Program-made: the position numbers and the translations under genes
In this document: positions 62,435-64,000 of the stretch, one piece after another
Layout: the number at the start of each line of letters is the position of its first letter
How positions within the stretch are numbered: the stretch's first letter is position 1
Assembly: GCA_008729055.1 (NCBI GenBank)
Contig: SDUX01000002.1
Coordinates: forward strand, 7,045,485-7,109,484
Direction of reading: 5' to 3'
Length of the DNA stretch: 64,000 nt
From: Pyropia haitanensis
Lineage: Eukaryota > Rhodophyta > Bangiophyceae > Bangiales > Bangiaceae
Notes under the pieces: model-generated
Database searches by the model: none
Told to the model about the DNA's origin: nothing
What the model saw: the letters and a program-made list of their open reading frames with translations, nothing else

Positions 62435-62965
62435 ATGCAGGCTTTTTACGCTGAGGTGGAGGCCGCCTCGGGCATTAGCCGCGCCGCCCGCGACGCGGCG
62501 GTGGGCACCCCCCCCTCCCTCGCCGCGGCGGTCGGCCCGCCCACCCTCCGCGCCCTGTCGGCCGCCTTTTACGCGCGCGTCTTTGCGGCCGACACGCCCG
62601 CGGCGTTCCGGGGCCTCTTTGCCAACGTGACCGCCGCGGAGGCGGCCGCCCGCCAGTCGGCCTACCTCATCGAGGCGCTCGGCGGGCCGCCCGTCTTTAC
62701 CGCCGCCCGCGGGGCGGCGGCGCTGCTCGGCCGCCACGCGCCCTACGCGGTGGGCGAGGCGGGCGCGGCGGTGTGGCTGCGCCTCATGGCCGACGCGGTG
62801 GACGAGGTGGTCGTTGCGGGCCGCGGCGGGGACGACGCGGCGGCGCTCGCGTCGCGGCTGATGGTGTTTTTTCGCTGGACCGCGTGGTACATTGTGCTCG
62901 GGCGGGGGCTCGTCAACCCGTGCCGCGTCGTTGGCTACCGCGCCAAGCACGATGGGGGGGCGTGA
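62435..62965 (+). CDS. GLB3: Plant GLB3-type truncated (2-on-2) hemoglobin
   Basis: Heme protein of 176 aa; the family binds oxygen and nitric oxide in the cytosol. The start MQAFYAEVEAASGISRAARD resembles the short N-terminal extension of plant GLB3. The globin core has Tyr46 at position B10 (LSAAFYARVF), a Phe in the CD region (FRGLFANV), QSAYLIEALGGPPVF, the proximal His101 in LLGRHAPYAV and Trp114 at G8 (AVWLRLM). The C-terminal extension includes LMVFFRWTAWYIV, matching the FFRHTAYF-like segment of plant GLB3 and absent from most bacterial class II proteins. No introns. It is divergently arranged with the RRN6-like gene. Confidence 0.88.
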   Translation: MQAFYAEVEAASGISRAARDAAVGTPPSLAAAVGPPTLRALSAAFYARVFAADTPAAFRGLFANVTAAEAAARQSAYLIEALGGPPVFTAARGAAALLGRHAPYAVGEAGAAVWLRLMADAVDEVVVAGRGGDDAAALASRLMVFFRWTAWYIVLGRGLVNPCRVVGYRAKHDGGA

Positions 62966-63723
62966 GCCGGGGGGGGGGCGGACGGGGGTCGTGTGGGAGG
63001 GCGTTGGCGGTGCGGTACGCCCCGAAGCGGGACGGCCGGCTGGCGGGCAGGGGGTGGGGGGTGCGTCGAAGCAGGGTTGGGTGGGCGGGGCGCTGACGTG
63101 GGTGACGCGCGGGGGGACACATGCCCCGGTTGGCCCATGCGCGCCGCCAAACCACCGCTACCCGCTGCCGCGGCACGCTGCGTGGGTGGCCGTGCTCTCT
63201 GGCTGCGGCCGCCCGCTCCGCTCGCGCCAAGACACCTAGGCGGCAGGGGGGGGCGCACGTGGGGCGCGTGGAGCGCAGCGTGGATCGTGTTCAGGGGGGG
63301 GGGCTCTGGCGATGGGAGGCATGGGGGCAGGGGTAGGGCTGGAGGCGGGGGGGGATGCGTCGCAGCGGCGGCTGGCCGCTTGCGACCGCGAAGGCCACAG
63401 CGTGGAGCGCGCACCCCTCCTGTGGGAGCAGACGCCCATGTTCGGGGGGGGGGGGGGGGGGGGTGCCAGCTTGTGCTGTTGCCGCCACCACCCGCCGCCA
63501 CCCATCACGCACCCCGCCCCCCCACAAAGCCCTGGTGACTGCGCACCTCGCCCGAGGCGGGCGGACCAGAAGACGCAAGAAAGAAAAAAAATGAATAGCG
63601 CACGACCCCTCTCCCGTCCCCGCCGTTGCAATGGCGCCAACCGTGCCCGTCGCACGAGGGCGCCCGCCCCTCCATCCCGTCCCCCCGCCCCCCCCCTCCG
63701 GCCGCCCAGCTCCACGCGACCGC
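62966..63723. other. Convergent spacer between hemoglobin and the terminal partial gene
   Basis: 758 bp between facing stops with G and C runs (for example 63446-63462). No gene supported. Confidence 0.5.
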
Positions 63724-64000
63724 CTATTGGGTCCAGGCGCGCCCACCCCACCGCCACTGCCCCGACGTGTTGCCCTCCAGCCCCTCCATGCCGTCGACGA
63801 GGTCGTCCGCGTCGGCCCCCCCGCCGGCCAGCCCCCCCAGCGTGTCGCCCTCCCAGCCAGCCCCCGTACCGTCCCCCCGGGGGGCGGCACCACCTCCGCC
63901 CGGCCGCCCCGCCGTCGCCCCCGCCACCCCCGCGGCCCCTCCCCACTCCTCCCCATCGTCACTCTCACTCTCACTCGGCACATACGCGCCCCATACCCAG
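63724..64000 (-). CDS. C-terminal part of an unidentified protein, truncated by the window edge
   Basis: The frame enters from the right edge and ends at TAG (63724-63726). The visible 91 residues are acidic and Gly-rich: GAYVPSESESDDGEEWGG at the edge, later LVDGMEGLEGNTSGQWRW, ending RAWTQ. No domain recognised. A Met-like start inside the window is not required, and the upstream part lies outside. Confidence 0.5.
   Translation of the reverse strand, partial: WVWGAYVPSESESDDGEEWGGAAGVAGATAGRPGGGGAAPRGDGTGAGWEGDTLGGLAGGGADADDLVDGMEGLEGNTSGQWRWGGRAWTQ

Noticed and set aside
1..64000. Prokaryotic origin, suggested by the LrgAB-like and ABC-permease genes
   Set aside because: Clear spliceosomal introns in DUR3, MMS2, p24 and the kinase gene, plus strictly eukaryotic families. 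No operon structure, rRNA operon or CRISPR array is present.

Overview
The window is nuclear DNA of a very GC-rich eukaryote. Several genes have spliceosomal introns, and several products look organellar or secretory (a chloroplast glycolate/glycerate translocator, a p24 cargo receptor, a PRA1 protein, a secreted Cu/Zn superoxide dismutase). Extreme G+C, long C/G homopolymers, Ala/Gly/Pro-rich coding sequence, sparse introns and plastid-type genes fit a bangialean red alga (Porphyra/Pyropia type) best. This is inferred from style and gene content; no marker gene proves it.

Layout. 377-2949: X-family DNA polymerase (Pol lambda type), broken by frameshifts. 2950-9146: gene-poor, partly lower-GC DNA with an inverted-repeat-bounded element (4562-6227) and a diverged direct-repeat pair. 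9147-12739 (+): Q-rich C2H2 zinc-finger protein. 13339-14529 (-): bHLH-zipper regulator. 15572-17575 (+): DUF2009/UPF0652 protein. 18579-19841 (-): zinc-knuckle protein. 20787-22376 (+): p24 protein, three exons. 22738-24372 (-): PLGG1. 24373-28206: mostly low-complexity spacer. 28207-32510 (+): DUR3 urea transporter in nine coding exons. 33089-33866 (-): PRA1 protein. 35674-37901 (-): AT-hook/CxxCxGxG protein. 38475-40110 (+): MMS2/UEV1, five exons. 42078-44444 (+): two-domain ABC permease of bacterial type. 44755-45906 (-): RBR ubiquitin ligase. 48838-49473 (+): Cu/Zn-SOD. 50460-52774 (-): PH-domain CaMK-type kinase. 52775-58683: gene-empty simple-sequence DNA. 58684-61721 (-): large protein with a possible RRN6/TAF1C-like propeller. 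62435-62965 (+): plant-type truncated hemoglobin. 63724-64000 (-): C-terminus of a gene running off the window.

These are ordinary single nuclear genes, not an operon. Some share themes: nitrogen, carbon and redox metabolism (DUR3, PLGG1, hemoglobin, SOD), ubiquitin/DNA-damage tolerance (MMS2, RBR ligase, Pol lambda) and membrane traffic (p24, PRA1). The most striking observation is in DUR3, where the conserved Pro-Phe-Thr junction can be rebuilt only by inserting two consecutive microexons of 2 and 5 nt, each followed by the GTACGT donor used throughout that gene. Four genes are interrupted by frameshifts at long G/C runs. Six of the seven shifts match a single missing base, which points to homopolymer under-calling rather than gene decay.
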